A model generated the notes under the pieces. The model searched no databases and had not been told where the DNA came from. It saw only the letters and a program-made list of their open reading frames with translations. From positions 29,206,117 to 29,270,116 of the forward strand of contig CM060174.1 of assembly GCA_030549775.1 (NCBI GenBank): DNA of 64,000 nt, given 5' to 3'. The stretch is from Tamarix chinensis. Taxonomy: Eukaryota > Streptophyta > Magnoliopsida > Caryophyllales > Tamaricaceae. Positions 13,701-25,700 of this stretch are shown piece by piece (position 1 is the stretch's first letter; each line of letters starts with the position of its first letter). The position numbers and the translations under genes were made by a program.

Positions 13701-16700
13701 GACTAATTAGTTTAACTAAACCCCAAGCCATGAAAGCCATGCAAAACTTCAATCCAGCCACCACCTTTTGCACCTTAGTGGCTCATTTTTTTGGCTTAAA
13801 TGGCTCACTACCCAGCCAAGGATAGGCTACAGTTCAAGTCTCACAATAGCAGCCCCAACAGCACTTTTCTGGGCAGATGTGGGCACTAGCAGCAGCAACA
13901 GCTATAAGTATCTTAGGGGGCAGGCCTTTTTTGGAAGAAAAGAAACCTATGCTTAGGCTATGATGGCACTTTAAGCTTGCAGCAGAAAAGTTACTTTCTG
14001 CTTTATGCTTTTAATAATGTTTTAGTCTTTAGCATAAAAGCTACTTTTACTTTTTACTTTTAATGATGTTTTTAGCTTAGCTTAGCTTATCAACTTGTAA
14101 GGAGCCTCCCAAGTCAGATGTAAGACATTGGGAAGGTCCCAAACAATTCTGATTTCTTTGTTTCAGCTAGTACAAAGTCAACTTTAGTTTTGGTTAGGAT
14201 TAAACTAGTTAAAGTTAGTCTCTTTGACAACTAACTAGTTTGATTAGTTAACCAAACCAGTCCTTTTTTGTTGAGTTGTATTACAACTAAATGAGACCCA
14301 ACACTCTCCTATAAGTGTTGGGTTCACACTTGAATGGAGAAACAACTCAGAATTTGGCTATCTTATTTCTCTCAGCAGAAATCAGTCACCTTCAACTCTA
14401 GTGCATGAGTTTGAAGTTTGAATCCTAAAATCTCACAAGATTTATCCTAAGTGTTGAAACCTTAGGTGGTTCTTGTTAGTATATGATCTAAGGAGGTACC
14501 AAAGATCATATTCAACCCATTTTCTTCACCCTCTTCTCTGTTTTCTTATTTAGTTATCCCCCATTGATAACAACCTTCCTAACTTGACCCAATTTGTATT
14601 GGCATATGCATCAGTAACACCCAATGTTTTTCTTCTTGACTTTCGCAACTTGTTTTAAAAAAATGTTTCAATAGAGGTGTTAAAGTGTCCAATATGTTAT
14701 GTTCAATGTGTAACGGTTTTAATTCTAAATGATAAGATAGTGACTATTAGGCTTTTTTTTTTATCTTAAACACTATAAATTTTGTTATACACCTGGGTGA
14801 ACCTTGTATATTGTATCTAGTGTGTTGGACTATAATAATTATTAAAAAAATAAGACCATCTAGCACACCCTCCATTCATCCATTTTATATCCACTCTTGT
14901 CGTCTCTATCCTCACTTCCCTCACTTCATCTTCTCCTTCTTGGTTGCTCTTGCTTACCCAACCTCCTTGACTCCTTTTCTTTTCTCCACCTTTATTCCTC
15001 CTCCTCATTTGTGGCCAACTCCTCTTTGACACTCTGTCCTCGTCTTTTTCTTTGGTCTTGCAACCCCTTATAAAAATCCTCCTTCCTCCATAAACACCAT
15101 CTCCTCCTCCTCCTCTCTCTCTCTTTTCTCACTATCTCCTCCCACTCACTTTTTCTTTTTCTTTCCCCACTAAACTACTTCTTATCTATCTTCAATCCTC
15201 TCTCAAAAAGTATAGAAGTAGATAAATCAATCATTCTCTATTTAACTAGTTTCTTGTCATATATATATATAAGCCATTTACATATATTTACACACTGCCA
15301 TTGCCATGGGACATTCGCCTTATTGTGAAAAGGCACACACAAACAAAAAAGAATATCAACATCTTATTAATTATACCAAACTTTACCAATGATGAAATAC
15401 TATATATGTTACTATTTTAATAAATTATTTTAGTTTATGTTTAATTTAGTTTTCATTAATGACTTTTAATTTAAGTTGATGGCTATTGTCTTGTAATTGA
15501 TGTTTTTTTTTTCTTTGGCTTGGTGTTTATTTAATCTTTGGTTGGTGTTTTTAATATTTTTGTGTTGATGTTTATTCAAGCTTTGGATAGTGTTTTTCCT
15601 TCTTGTTTCCTTCTTTGGTTGGTGTTTATTCAAACTTTGGTTGATATTTTTCTTTCTTTAAGCACATGTTTATTTAAGCTTTGGTGGTTGTGTTTCTTTA
15701 TGTAGTTTAATATTTTTTTAGTTTGGGTTGGTGTTTTTCCTTCTGACTTAATGTTTATCCAGGGTTTGGTTCATGATTTTCTTTATTTGTGTTGGTGTTT
15801 ATTTTAGTTTGCTATGATATTTTATAAAAAGAAATAATATTAATGTTTAAAATTAAAATTATTATCACCATTTAATTAATATAATTTTGATTATCAAAAT
15901 GTGCAAGGAAAGTAAATAATTAAGAAGCTACAACCTAAAAGCATATTTGTGACTTTCAGTTTTCTGATAAGAAAAGGAAAAATGTTTAGAAAACTAAAAT
16001 AGTGCTTTAGGGGGGGCTTGCTCGACCTAATTAACAAGAAGAGGCATGGTGCTAACAACTGGGTGCCATAAGATTTGCACCATCTGTGTCTTCTTTTGTT
16101 TAAAATAAAATCCATATAATTACAAAAAATGCCATTATTAATTAATGAACTGCATCCTTAATATTTTTTCCTATTCAGCTCACTAAGTCACCTTGTAAAA
16201 TGCATCTGGGTGCATAATATCCATATTGCTTAGACACATCATGAAAAGTGCTGATAATATTCTTTGCCCCCATGAGATTTGCTTGAGTTTCAGACATCTT
16301 TGTGCTCCACGAACGTGCATTTCTTTTTAGTACTGTTCCAATTGTGTTTTTTAACGTCATTTGATTGGTTCATATACATAGATCAAAGCCTCAAAACAAG
16401 AATGGGAAAGAATGCTTCAGGAACAAAGGTATGATTCTAATCCTTCCTTTTCCTGCCACTGGGGGGATGGATCATTTTGGATTATTCTTGCTCTTCTGCA
16501 ATATGTAAACATCAGAATCTGAAAAAATGATGGTGATGGACATGTGGTTACGTACACCTATATAATGAGGAATAATAAGGTTGGATGATAAGGAATCTAG
16601 AAGGTTTAAGGCCCATATTGTGGTTTATGTTGAGTTTATAAGGAAAGGGATAAGGTAATTGCTAAAAGTGTGTTAGTAGCTGTTTGGTTAAGAATTCTGA

Positions 16701-19700
16701 ATGGTCATTTACTAGGTTGCACAGAGATGGACATGGGGAATGAGGAAACATGAGCAAAAATTCTAAAAATCTAAGAAATGGATAAGTTAGGAAATAAAGA
16801 AAAAGAAATTATAAGTGTGAGCATATAATTAACACAAACAATTTGAAAGTATTAGCAATCTGTTTCAAAAGACCATAAAACATCATAATTATTATTTCAA
16901 ACTTACATAAAATAGTTATAGAGAGACTTTTAAAGTTTACAAGTGCTAGATAGTTTTTGAGAAGGGAAATACTAATTGAGGTTTGAGGGTTTCTCAGAGA
17001 TGCAAGAAGTTGGGTGAGGGTCTATGGTTTATGTGTAAAAAATGCAAAAATATCATCGTTTTGGATTTATTTATTTATTTATTTTTATTTTAAATAATAC
17101 GTTTTGGAAACCACTTTGGAGTTTCCACTCGAGATAAATGCTTCAAAAAGGGGAAAACTACAAGTTTCTATGTGAAAAAAAGTGATTAGTAGGTGCTTTG
17201 TGTTTGAATGATAGCAAATTGTTATTGGGACGGGAAAAAAGAAGATCAGATTATAAGAGAGGAGAAAATGGGGCTAGTATAAGAAGAGTGGTAGAAAGAG
17301 ATTGATGTTGTGAGGGGTCATACCCATACAATTAAATAGCGGTCCCGCTATAGCGTAGCGGTAGCTATTTAGCGGTTTTTGGGTCAGCCGTGATGCGAAA
17401 TTATTGATACGCTACGGTTTTAAAATTTCACATTTATCGGCCGATAAATCGGAAAATATCACCGATAAATCGGGATAAAATTGAGAATTCTTAAATTTAC
17501 TAAAAAAGGCATGCATGATAATTTTATTTATTTATTTACTTTATATATCTTAGATCAAGTTACTATTGAATTATAATAAAGTATTACTATTTATTATCTT
17601 CATATTTACTCTTAAATAACATATTTTTTTTATTTTAAGATAAATTTAGGTTTATTAGAAAAATTTAGCATACGATGACTCACTTTAATACTTCTTATAT
17701 GATATAAAATGCTAGTTTATTGAATATTTATATTCAAATGATCAATAAATGATAATTAGTGTATATGGTGAAATAAAAATAAAAATTCATGTTGCGATGA
17801 CCGCAACACATAATTTATCGTTTGCGACGCTCCGATACTGTGACACCGCGACTGCGATTTAATTGCCTGATCATACTAAGTGATGTAAGGTTGAAAGAAT
17901 TGAAGAAGATATTGAGCCTTAGGAATGAAATCGGAAAGAGAATTGGGAAATTAAGAGAATTATTAGATAATTTTATTCATTCAATGATACTACTAATAAT
18001 GACAAGCCTAAGACCCTTTATATAACCTAACGGTCTTAAATGATAAACCATATTTAATCATATCTGAATAATAAAAATAAATCATATCTAATAAAGATAA
18101 ATCTTATCTAACTAATAAAAATAGGAAAAAAATAAAAGATAGTAGATAAAAGATATGAAGAATTTATTTTTTATTCCTACGGAAATACTTCTTTCTATAA
18201 AAATCTTTTTTTATCTACATCATTCTCTCCCACTAAAAAAGAACTTAACTCTAGTGAGTGGGATTGAAAAAAATCCTCAAGCAATGTTGGAGCCATGTTG
18301 CGAAGATTGTCTTCATGGACCCCCTTTCCAGGAGCCCTTTTTAAATACCTGAGAACTTGATATACCGCCTCCATATGTTCTTCCGTTGGATTATTCATGA
18401 ATTGACTCGTTGTGCTCACTGCAAAACCAATGTCTAGCCTAGTGTGAGAGAGGTAAATGAGTTTTCCAACCAAACGTTGGTATCTCCCCTTTTCTACTAG
18501 AACTCCACCTTCTTCACGTCCAAACTTTTTCTTGTAGTCCATTGGAGTACTTGTGGGTTTACAGCCAAGCATACCAGTTTCCTTTAGTAAATCTAAGATG
18601 TACTTGCGTTGTGACACAAATATACCTTCCCTTGATTGAGCCACTTCCATTCCTAGAAAATACCGAAGAGGACCAAGATCTTTTACCTCAAATTCTTCAG
18701 CTAACGCCTGTTTGATCCTTGCTATTTCGCTATTTCGTCCATATCATCTCTAGTTAGAATGATATCATCCACATAGACAATAAGAACTGTCAACTTATTT
18801 GATGACGATCGTTTCACAGTGTGATCGGCTTGGCATTGTGTAAAGCCGTGTCCTTTTATTGACTTTGAGAACCGACCAAACCATGCTCTTGGGGACTATT
18901 TTAGTCCATACAGAGATTTCAATAGCTTACACACCTTTCTACTGTCATATCTTTCTTGAATTCCAGATGGAATCTCCATGTAAACCTCTTCTTCAAGGTT
19001 CCCATTTAAGAATGCATTTTTGATATCTAGTTGATGAAGAGACCATTCTAGATTTGCAACCAACGATAGAAGTATCCTGATAATATTGAGTTTTGCAACC
19101 AGAGCAAATGTCTCTTGATAGTCAATTCCATAGGACTGTGTGAAGCCCCTAGCAACCAGCCGCACCTTAAACCTCTCAATTTTTTTATCTGCCTTATACT
19201 TCACAATGAATATCCATTTGTAGCTTACTGCTTTTTTTCTTGATGGAAGATCAGTAATAATCCATGTAACATTTTTCTCCAAAGCACTAATCTCCTCTTG
19301 AACTGCTTGTTTTTGTCTTGGGTGACTAAGAGCCTCTTGGATGTTTGCTGGAGTTTGAACTTCATCCATTCTTGATAGAAATACCTTGTAGGTCCCTGAT
19401 AGATTTGCATAGGAGAGAAAATCTTTAATTGAATGTTGAGTACATGTTTGAGTACCTTTTCTTAGAGCAATGGGTAGCTCTAAGTTTCCTTCTGTTGGAA
19501 TCTCCTCTTGCTCTTGATCATTCTTCCCACCTGTATGAGTTTCTACAGTTGTCAGATCCATTTTAGAATCTTTGACAGGTGCGAGATGTGTATTGGGTTC
19601 AACCTCCCCTTGAGTTTGCCTATTTTTTCTTGAATAAACTAGGAGCTCTTTGGTTGTAGATTGAGGTATTGGTTGGTTAGAGCATGTGGGTAAAGATGGT

Positions 19701-22700
19701 TTATTAGGTGTAGACGGAATAGAGTCACAAGCTGGACTTAAGGGTTGATTTTGAGAAATAGACTGATTGGGAAGATACTCAGAATTGCGTTCAAGTATGG
19801 AATCCCAACACCAAGGCTGAAAGTCTGTCGTGTTCTCCCCCTGAATTTTAGGCTTGGAATAATATGGACCGTTTTCAAAGAATGTGATGTCCATAGTCTC
19901 AAACACTTTTCGAGTAATAGGATAAAAACATTTATACCCCTTTTGTTTGCTGAGTAACCAATAAAGACACATTTTGTGGATCAAGTTTGCTTCTACTTTT
20001 GGAATAGACATGAACAATTGCGGAGCATCCAAATACCTTTGGGATGTAGATTTGAAGATAGGAATTGGGCATGAGGGAAAAAATTAATAAGAACATGATG
20101 ACGTGTTTTAAACTGAAGGACACGAGATGGTAAACAATTTATGAAATATGCTGAAGTAAGATCAGCTTCCCCCCATAGGTATTTTGGTACGGTGGTCGAG
20201 AACATAATGGTGCAGGCCACTTCCAACAATTGTCTATTTTTCCTCTTTGCTACCCCATTTTGCTGTGGGGTATTAACACATGAACTCACTTAGACTATCC
20301 CTTGTTTAGACAAGTAGTCTCTTAGGATAAAGTAAAAATATACCCTAGCATTGTCAGACTTTAATATATTGATATTTGTACCAAATTGATTCTGAATCAT
20401 AGAATTAAAAGTTTGGAATATCCTTGCAAGTTCAGATTTTTCTTTCATAAGGAATACCCACGTAATTCTTGTGTGGTCATCAACAAAGGGTTACAAACCA
20501 TTGTGCTCCATTAATGTTTTTAACCCTTGAAGGGCCCCTTATATCACTATGAACAAGTGCAAAAGGTTTTGGTGGATGCTAGGGAATCCCTGGATAGACA
20601 GATCGAGTATGTTTTGTAAGTTGACATATCTCACAATCAAAAGATCTTGGATTTTTATTAATGAACAAATTAGGAAATAAATTTTTAAGGTACAAGAAAT
20701 TTGGATGTCCTAATCGATAGTGCTACATCATAATTTCACTATCTTTATTGAAACTAGGACTTGAATGAGAAAGAGTAGTATCATATTGACAGGTAGAGAG
20801 ACTTGTAGCAACAACTAGGGATTTGATTGACTTGAAGAAGTATGGTCCAGAACACATCTTAGCATTGCCAATTCTCTTGTTCGAACCCAACTCTTGAAAA
20901 ACACACACATTTGGGAAAAAACTGTTAAGCAATGGTTATCACGAGTCAATTTACTTATGGAAACGAGATTGCAATCAAGATTTGGAACATGAAACACAGA
21001 TTTGACAATAATTCTAGGTAATAATTGAATTGATTCAGTTCCAGCTACTTTAGATAAAGAACCATTGGCAATCTTCACCTTGAGATTAGAGGAACACTGT
21101 TGATAGTCATAGAGAAGTGTCCTATCTCCTGTCATATGAATTGATGCCCCTGAGTCAACAATCCATTGTTTTGATGGCAGTTTACCTGAGTTTACATGCA
21201 AACTAGTCACAATTGCATTGGTAGAGTGATGTGAAGGGTTGGTATTCAGCAGTAGTTTTAACATATCTAGTTGTTCCTTAGTGAACGGATTGGACTCAGT
21301 TGTGCCTTGTTGTTCTTCAGTAACACTTGCTAAGTTTGCACGATTATCTTTGGCTGGTTTGGTTGTCTTTTAGTCTGTTGGTTTGCCATGTAGCTTCCAA
21401 CAAGTCTCCTTTGTTTGACCAGGTCTAGAGCAATGGTGTGGCTGATGTTTGTATGGGCATTGGAGGCCATGAACTATGAGTAGCAAAAACAGATCCATCT
21501 AGGTTTGAAGGTGGTTGTGGGTTGCCCAACGTTACTTTCTTCCTGCTTTCTTCTCGGTAGATTTCTGAAAATGCCTCTCGAAGACTAGGAAGAGGTTTTG
21601 TTCCCATTATTCAGCCTCTGACTTCATCTAAGCTTTTATCTGGACCTAAAAGAAACTTAAAAGTTCTTTTTCTGCTCAAGTATCTTACAATATAATACAC
21701 TGTCATCCGGACATTTCCATTCATGGGACTCAAACATATCTAACTGCTGCTAATGTCGGGTTCGTACATTAAAGTATTGCGTTACCTTCAATTCTCCTTG
21801 ACGAAGGTCATGAAGGATTGTCTCTACTGCAAATAGTTCTGAAGTATTATTAGAACTGGAGTAAGTTTCTTTCACTACTTCCCCTATTTTCACGAGCTTT
21901 TTTATATAGGAGAAAATTGTCACCAATATCAACATTCATTGAATTAATGAGCCAAGACATGATTTGATGATTTTCAGCCTTCCACTTCTTGTAGTTTGGA
22001 TCATTTTTCTGAGGAATTTTGGTTTCTCCGCACAAGTAATCCTCTTTTCCTCTGCCACCAATAAACATATGGATGGATTGGGATCATTGCAAATATTTTG
22101 TCCATTGAGCTTATGATAAGTGATGAGAAGAGAGGCGTTTTCAGATATTCCACAATTTCCAGAGTTTGAATTATGGAAGGGAGAGGAAGAGGTTTCAGAG
22201 ATGAAACTGGTTTGCTCATTCGCCATTAGAGAGAAAAAGAATTGAGATTTGCTGGGAAAAAAACCGAGAATGTTGGAAAAAGCTAAGGATGCTGGTGAGG
22301 AGGAAAATGGCTAGGTTTTTTTTTTTTTAGAATTTCCTTGCTCTGAACCATGTAGAATTTTTGGGAGAGAATAATATTCTATATTACTTCTGAGAGAGTA
22401 CATGTTCTATTTATATACATCTACACAACTAAAAAATATTCTATCTCCTAAAAAACAGGAATTGAAATATCTACCTAACTCCTAACTTTGAGGAACTAAA
22501 TGTTCAACATTTCCCTTAGGCAGCTGCATAGGTGGCAACATCTGCTCTTTCAGACATACAAAGACACTAGATGGCAAAATAGGAGGCTCAAAGTTGCCTT
22601 TGTAGTGTGACAAATCACTCACATTAAAAACAGGATTAATACCCCAAGTATATGGTAAATCAAGCACATAAGCATTTGGGTCTTATCTTTTCAAAATATC

Positions 22701-25700
22701 ATACAAGCCCATGTCTCGTGCATGTAATTTTTCAAAACATCCTTTTGGAAAATGTTCAGGACACGCATACCACAACAAATTCACTTTCATTAAAATCCTT
22801 ATCTCTACGACACACTTTAGCAAGAAGTTTATAATCAACGTTACTCAATATAATCTTATACCAATCTCATCATGTAATGAATGGATATGATCAACAAAGA
22901 ACTCAGCAGATGCAGACACATGTACATGTGGGGATAGGGGTATAACCATAAACAATTTCAAAAGGAATCTTTTCCGTGGGCCTATTAGACACATGATTAT
23001 TAGCAAACTCAATTGTGGGTAATATTAAATTCCAAGTATGAGGTCGATCTCCGAAAAGACAACGAAGAAGGTCACCTAAACTTCGATTCACTACCTCAGT
23101 GTGCCCATCAGTCTGTGGATGATGGGTAGTAGAAAACTTTGGGTTTTATCGAGGGCCCAAATTGTCCTCCAAAACTAATAGACAAATCTAAAATCTCTAT
23201 CAGACACTATAGGAGAAGGAAGACTTGTGTAATCTTACTAATTTACGAAAAATCAATCTAGCGACATGAGCAGCACTTGAAGTCTTACTATACAGTATGA
23301 AATGGGCCATTTTGGAGAACCTATCAACCACAACAAGAATCAAATTATGTCCTTTAGATGTCTTAGGGATACTTATAATAAAATCCATGCTAATATCCTT
23401 CTATGGCTCATGAGGAGGAGGTAAAGGAATATATAAACTTGTGTTTTGTTTTCTGGTTTTAGCTATCTAACGGATACGACATTGGGATATGACTTGCTTA
23501 ACATCCTGTTGCTAATAAAGCCATTAGAATTGATCACGTACCAAGGTAATAGTACAATCCATACCAAAGTGACCAACAAGACCACAATTATGTAATTCCC
23601 AAATAACAAAGTCTCTATAGGAGAATTAGGTAATACACAATCTAGAAGCTCTGAAAAGATATCGATCATGAACCACATAGTCAATGAATTCCTTACGATG
23701 GCCACCAGAGACTTCTTGGTAGATATGACCAAAAGTAGGGCAAGAAGAGTCATCATCCTTTGTTTTATCAAAGTTAGTTGCCTTACTACTCCATTGTTGA
23801 AGGATAGTACCTATCCTACTAACAACATCAACACCCTATTTTCTGCATTGGAACAATGTTTGAGGACAAATGTATACTACCCTTGGAACTCAAGCCATTT
23901 AGCATACTTCTTGGGGAGTTCACGCTTTGAGTTCAACTATTCTAATGCTAGATGATTAGAGTAGACTATGAAGTATTGGGTTAAAAGGTAATACCGCCAA
24001 TGATGGGAGGACCTAACCACATAATACATAGATCGTGTACTTTTCTTAGACATGTTGAGCTTCTAAGAAAAAAAATGCTATGGGATGACCCTCTTGGCCT
24101 AATACTCCCCCAATGCATGTCTCACAAGCATCACTATGAACCTCAAAGGCCTTACTAAAGTTGGAATGTCTAAGAACAGGGGCCTTTGTCATACATTCCT
24201 TAATTTCTTAAAAGGCTCTAGAGGCTTTAGAAGTCCATTGAAATGTTCCCTTCTTTAAATGATCCATGATGGTGACCATGATGGAACTGAAATTACAGAT
24301 GAATCAATGATAAAAAGATACTAGACCATGGAAACTACACACTTTTGAAACAAATTTTGGCTTGGGCCACTCCTTAACTACACACTTGACAATAAAAAGA
24401 ACATGAGATTGAAGGAACGAGCATTTCTTAAGGTTATCATAGAGTTTAGCTTCTCAAAGGGTAGCGAAGACTTGTTGAAGGTAACTCAGGTTTTCACCTT
24501 TGAACATACTATAGACCAGAAGGCCATTAAAGTAGGCTATGAGAAATTTTTCCAATGAATGTTGTAAGATATGGGTCATAAACCTTATGAATGTGCTAGG
24601 GGAATTTGATAACCCAAAAGGCATTATTAACCACTCAAAAAGTCCACCTTGTCTCTTAAAAGCTGTTTTCCACTCATTTCCTAGTCTAATATAAATCTGG
24701 TGGTACCCGCTTCGTAAATCAGTCTTAGAGTAATAATTAGAGCTAGCTAGAGTGTCTAACATGTCCTCTAGCGTAGAGATAGGAAACCTAGGAGTTAATA
24801 AGAGGATGGATATCAAGTAGAGGAGTGTTTAAGATGCTTCTCAAATTCAAGAGCCAACTCGAAAGCTTCTTCTATACAAGTAGGGCCATGAAGCTTAACA
24901 TCTTCCCCAATAGACTCCTTAAGGCCATTAATGTACCCAAATAGGGTAATGTCAGTGGGTTTAGGGTGGTCACACCGAATAGAATAATCCTTGAATTTCT
25001 GGGTATACTCAGAGACATTAGAGAAAAACTGTTTAAGATTATACATTTGCTCTACGAGTTGATTTCTATGAAAGGTAGTTAGATATTTTTTCTCCATCTT
25101 TTCTTTCATGACATCCCGTTGATAAATAGGTGGCTCTCCTATACAATCTATTTAGGTCCGAACCATGAGCTTCATCTTTGTGAAAAGAACTCTCTCTATG
25201 TCACTCATGTTATAGAGTTCAAATTAATCCACAATTTCTTTTAACCAATCTGTGAAAAGTTTGGGTCAAGAGTGCCTTCATAAGAGTTTAATCCGATTTT
25301 GACCTATCTAGAAATATTGTCCTTGTATCTAGGATAAAGTAGCCTATTATGGCGATTGGGATGTCTACGATCCTATGATGAGGCAATTGTATGTCATCCT
25401 CGAAGGCTTTCTTATCCAAATCATTGAAGTTAAGTGGGTTTGGGTGACCTTGAAACCTGAAAGTCCTATGATGTGGAGGGATTTAACCGTAAGCTTGCTT
25501 ATGGGAGCCAAAGATGCTACAGTTTGAGTTGGCTAAATTAGATAGAGGCACTATGTGTTGTCTAACTAATTGAGGGTTAGATTCATCTATGGGACACTTT
25601 TCCATCATTCTTTCTATATTTTTAGCTAAATTAAGCACCGATTGTTCTAATTGATCAACATGGGAAGGGTTAGACTGCTCCATTGACTTGAGACTTTTTG

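Larger units (their letters stand above)
4804..16381. other. host intron 4, 11.6 kb, expanded by retrotransposons
   Basis: Donor GTAATT at 4804 and acceptor ATAG ending at 16381. More than two thirds of it is accounted for by a CRM-like element, a solo LTR of the same family and an older LTR-like element. The stretches 4804-5196, 12866-13616 and 14619-16381 hold no recognised genes. 14860-15180 is strongly CT-rich on the + strand, and 15490-15815 is a degenerate tandem repeat. Confidence 0.85.
18321..22509 (-). mobile_element. Ty1/copia element inserted in the gypsy element, 3' end deleted
   Basis: On the minus strand the order is 5' LTR (22509-22351), primer site (22350-22336), gag from 22226, protease, integrase, reverse transcriptase and the start of RNase H. 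The order protease-integrase-RT-RNase H defines copia. The element stops inside RNase H at about 18321. Its 3' LTR is absent; the sequence continues directly with the gypsy pol end. The gene row has several frame breaks and is not functional. Confidence 0.88.
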
